This document shows, one piece after another, positions 62,925-64,000 of a DNA stretch of 64,000 nt. Below the pieces are notes generated by a model. It saw only the letters and a program-made list of their open reading frames with translations. It was not told the origin of the DNA and did not search any database. The stretch spans positions 52,744 through 116,743 of the forward strand of contig NZ_FQZP01000004.1 in NCBI RefSeq assembly GCF_900142095.1, written 5' to 3'. The position numbers and the translations under genes are program-made. Source of the stretch: Thermoclostridium caenicola (GTDB lineage Bacteria > Bacillota > Clostridia > DSM-8532). Every line of letters begins with the position of its first letter. The first letter of the stretch is position 1.

Positions 62925-64000
62925 AGAGAGCATGGAGTGAAATCTCTAGTAAAATGTAGTTACTCACACCATCATTTTAAAGGAGAATCAACCATGCTCT
63001 ACAAAGATTATACGCGAGAATTTATTGGATTTGAAGATGTAACTGTTACCTTCGCAGAAAGAAAGGACAATCAGTTCCACATTCATATGAAAATGAAGCG
63101 AAAAGCCCATAAGTGTCCCCGCTGTGGTCGGACTACGGAAAAGATTCACGATTACAGAGAACAACGAATTAAGGATATATCTTCATTTGGGAGCTATACT
63201 TTCATCCATCTGAGGAAACGACGCTATGTATGTCCTTCATGTAATAAAAGGTTTTATGAAGAGATACCTTTCCTGCCAAGATATCATCGGGTTACCAGTA
63301 GACTTATTGCCTTCATCATTAACTCCTTTAGAGAGGTTGTTTCTGTCAAGCATTTGGCTCGTTTGGCCAATGTTTCGCCAACGACAGCTGTAAGGGTATT
63401 TGATCACATTAAATACTCAAATAAGACCCTGCCGCGTGTACTCTCCATAGACGAATTCAGGGGCAATGCAGATGGAGAGAAATTTCAATGTATACTTACC
63501 GATCCTGAAAACAGAAAGGTTCTGGATATTCTCCCGAACAGGAAGAGTGAGGACTTGTACAGATACTTCTCACAGTTTAAAGACCGGAATAACGTCAAAT
63601 ATGTCGTTATGGATATGAGCGGTCCATATCGCAGTCTGGTCAAAACCGTATTCCCAAGAGCACAGATAATCGCTGATAAATATCATGTTGTCAGACAAGT
63701 GGCCTGGGCTTTTGAAAATGTGAGAAAGGCTGAGCAAAAAAAGTTCCATGAACAACGCAGAAAGTACTTTAAAAGGAGCCGAAAGCTGTTGCTAAAACAC
63801 CCGGATAAGCTGACTCCAGATGAAGTTGACCAGGTAGAATCCATGTTGAGGATTTCGGAGCGATTAAGGCAGGCCTATGTTCTAAAGAATGAATTCTACA
63901 AGGTGATGGACTCCAAAAACAGTTATGAGGCAAAACAACGTCTGGCCAGATGGAACATGTTATTCTATGGATACAATCTTCCAGAGTTTAATGACTGCTT
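62925..64000 (+). mobile_element. ISL3-family insertion sequence, left part only
   Basis: The element contains the transposase gene and runs past the window end. The left inverted repeat could not be fixed; the AT-rich stretch 62935-62990 before the gene may include it. Base composition falls visibly (about 42% GC by eye) compared with the flanking chromosome, which points to recent arrival. Right end and target duplication are outside the window. Confidence 0.75.
62994..64000 (+). CDS. ISL3-family transposase, 3' end cut by window edge
   Basis: 335 codons are open to the last base. The N-terminal zinc-finger region has CPRCG and CPSCNKRF (about 41-90), followed by a helix-turn-helix (LARLANVSPTTAVRVF, about 122-137) and the DDE core with Asp in LSIDEFRG, Asp in VVMDMSGPYRS and the conserved ADKYHVVRQV. 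AAAGGAG is 8 nt before the ATG. The frame is intact as far as seen. It catalyses cut-and-paste or copy transposition of the element. Confidence 0.93.
   Translation, partial: MLYKDYTREFIGFEDVTVTFAERKDNQFHIHMKMKRKAHKCPRCGRTTEKIHDYREQRIKDISSFGSYTFIHLRKRRYVCPSCNKRFYEEIPFLPRYHRVTSRLIAFIINSFREVVSVKHLARLANVSPTTAVRVFDHIKYSNKTLPRVLSIDEFRGNADGEKFQCILTDPENRKVLDILPNRKSEDLYRYFSQFKDRNNVKYVVMDMSGPYRSLVKTVFPRAQIIADKYHVVRQVAWAFENVRKAEQKKFHEQRRKYFKRSRKLLLKHPDKLTPDEVDQVESMLRISERLRQAYVLKNEFYKVMDSKNSYEAKQRLARWNMLFYGYNLPEFNDC

Overview
The window looks like the chromosome of a spore-forming member of class Clostridia (Bacillota). Base composition is in the mid-50s % GC by eye. It carries spmAB, spoVT, spoVG, spoIIE, a SpoVK-like AAA ATPase and the whole spoIIIAA-AH operon, together with clostridial-style single-chain PurL, Prp-processed ribosomal protein L27 and an agr-type peptide quorum-sensing locus. 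I cannot name the genus from sequence alone.

Layout. 1-4.1 kb: a minus-strand run (SDR reductase, YkgJ-like cysteine-cluster protein, GNAT cut by the window edge) divergent from a gene that reads like serine palmitoyltransferase, then a small AbrB-type regulator. 4.3-8.3 kb: spmAB and a three-gene ABC importer of the sulfonate/nitrate/pyrimidine class. 8.6-14 kb: an AzgA-type purine permease, then an OmpR-type two-component pair followed by an HtrA protease; the last two transcription units share a promoter motif at identical spacing. 14.1-17.2 kb: agrB-agrD-agrA-agrC with a LytTR-style direct repeat in the agrB promoter and a large C-rich stem-loop between agrD and agrA. 17.4-29.4 kb: purL, an M14 carboxypeptidase, a minus-strand set of membrane-anchored exported proteins (two paralogous beta-propellers and a beta-lactamase-fold hydrolase), and a MATE exporter. 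29.5-41 kb: rplU-prp-rpmA-obg-yhbY, a DNA glycosylase, acyl-ACP thioesterase, AP endonuclease, UbiA prenyltransferase, aroQ, pepP, efp, spoVT and an FAD protein. 41-57.6 kb: pcrA, HAD phosphatase, SpoVK-like ATPase, spoIIE, murC (convergent), spoVG, glmU, prs, pth, mfd and a PpiC-type foldase. 57.7-62.9 kb: spoIIIAA-AH. The window ends inside an ISL3-family transposase.

How the parts fit. Sporulation genes from several compartments are present, and promoters resembling sigma-H (spoVG), sigma-G (spoVT) and sigma-E (spoIIIA, perhaps spmA) sites can be read. The central part is devoted to signalling and envelope quality control: a CssRS/HtrA-like stress circuit next to an agr circuit that appears to feed back on its own promoter. 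The most unusual items are (i) the agrD-agrA stem-loop, whose C-rich apical loop is complementary over 10 nt to the agrA ribosome-binding region, (ii) the shared HtrA/two-component promoter motif, (iii) a roughly 250-nt fully nested palindromic element between two convergent genes, and (iv) the disturbed 3' end of spoIIIAH beside the insertion sequence. No tRNA, rRNA or CRISPR array was seen.
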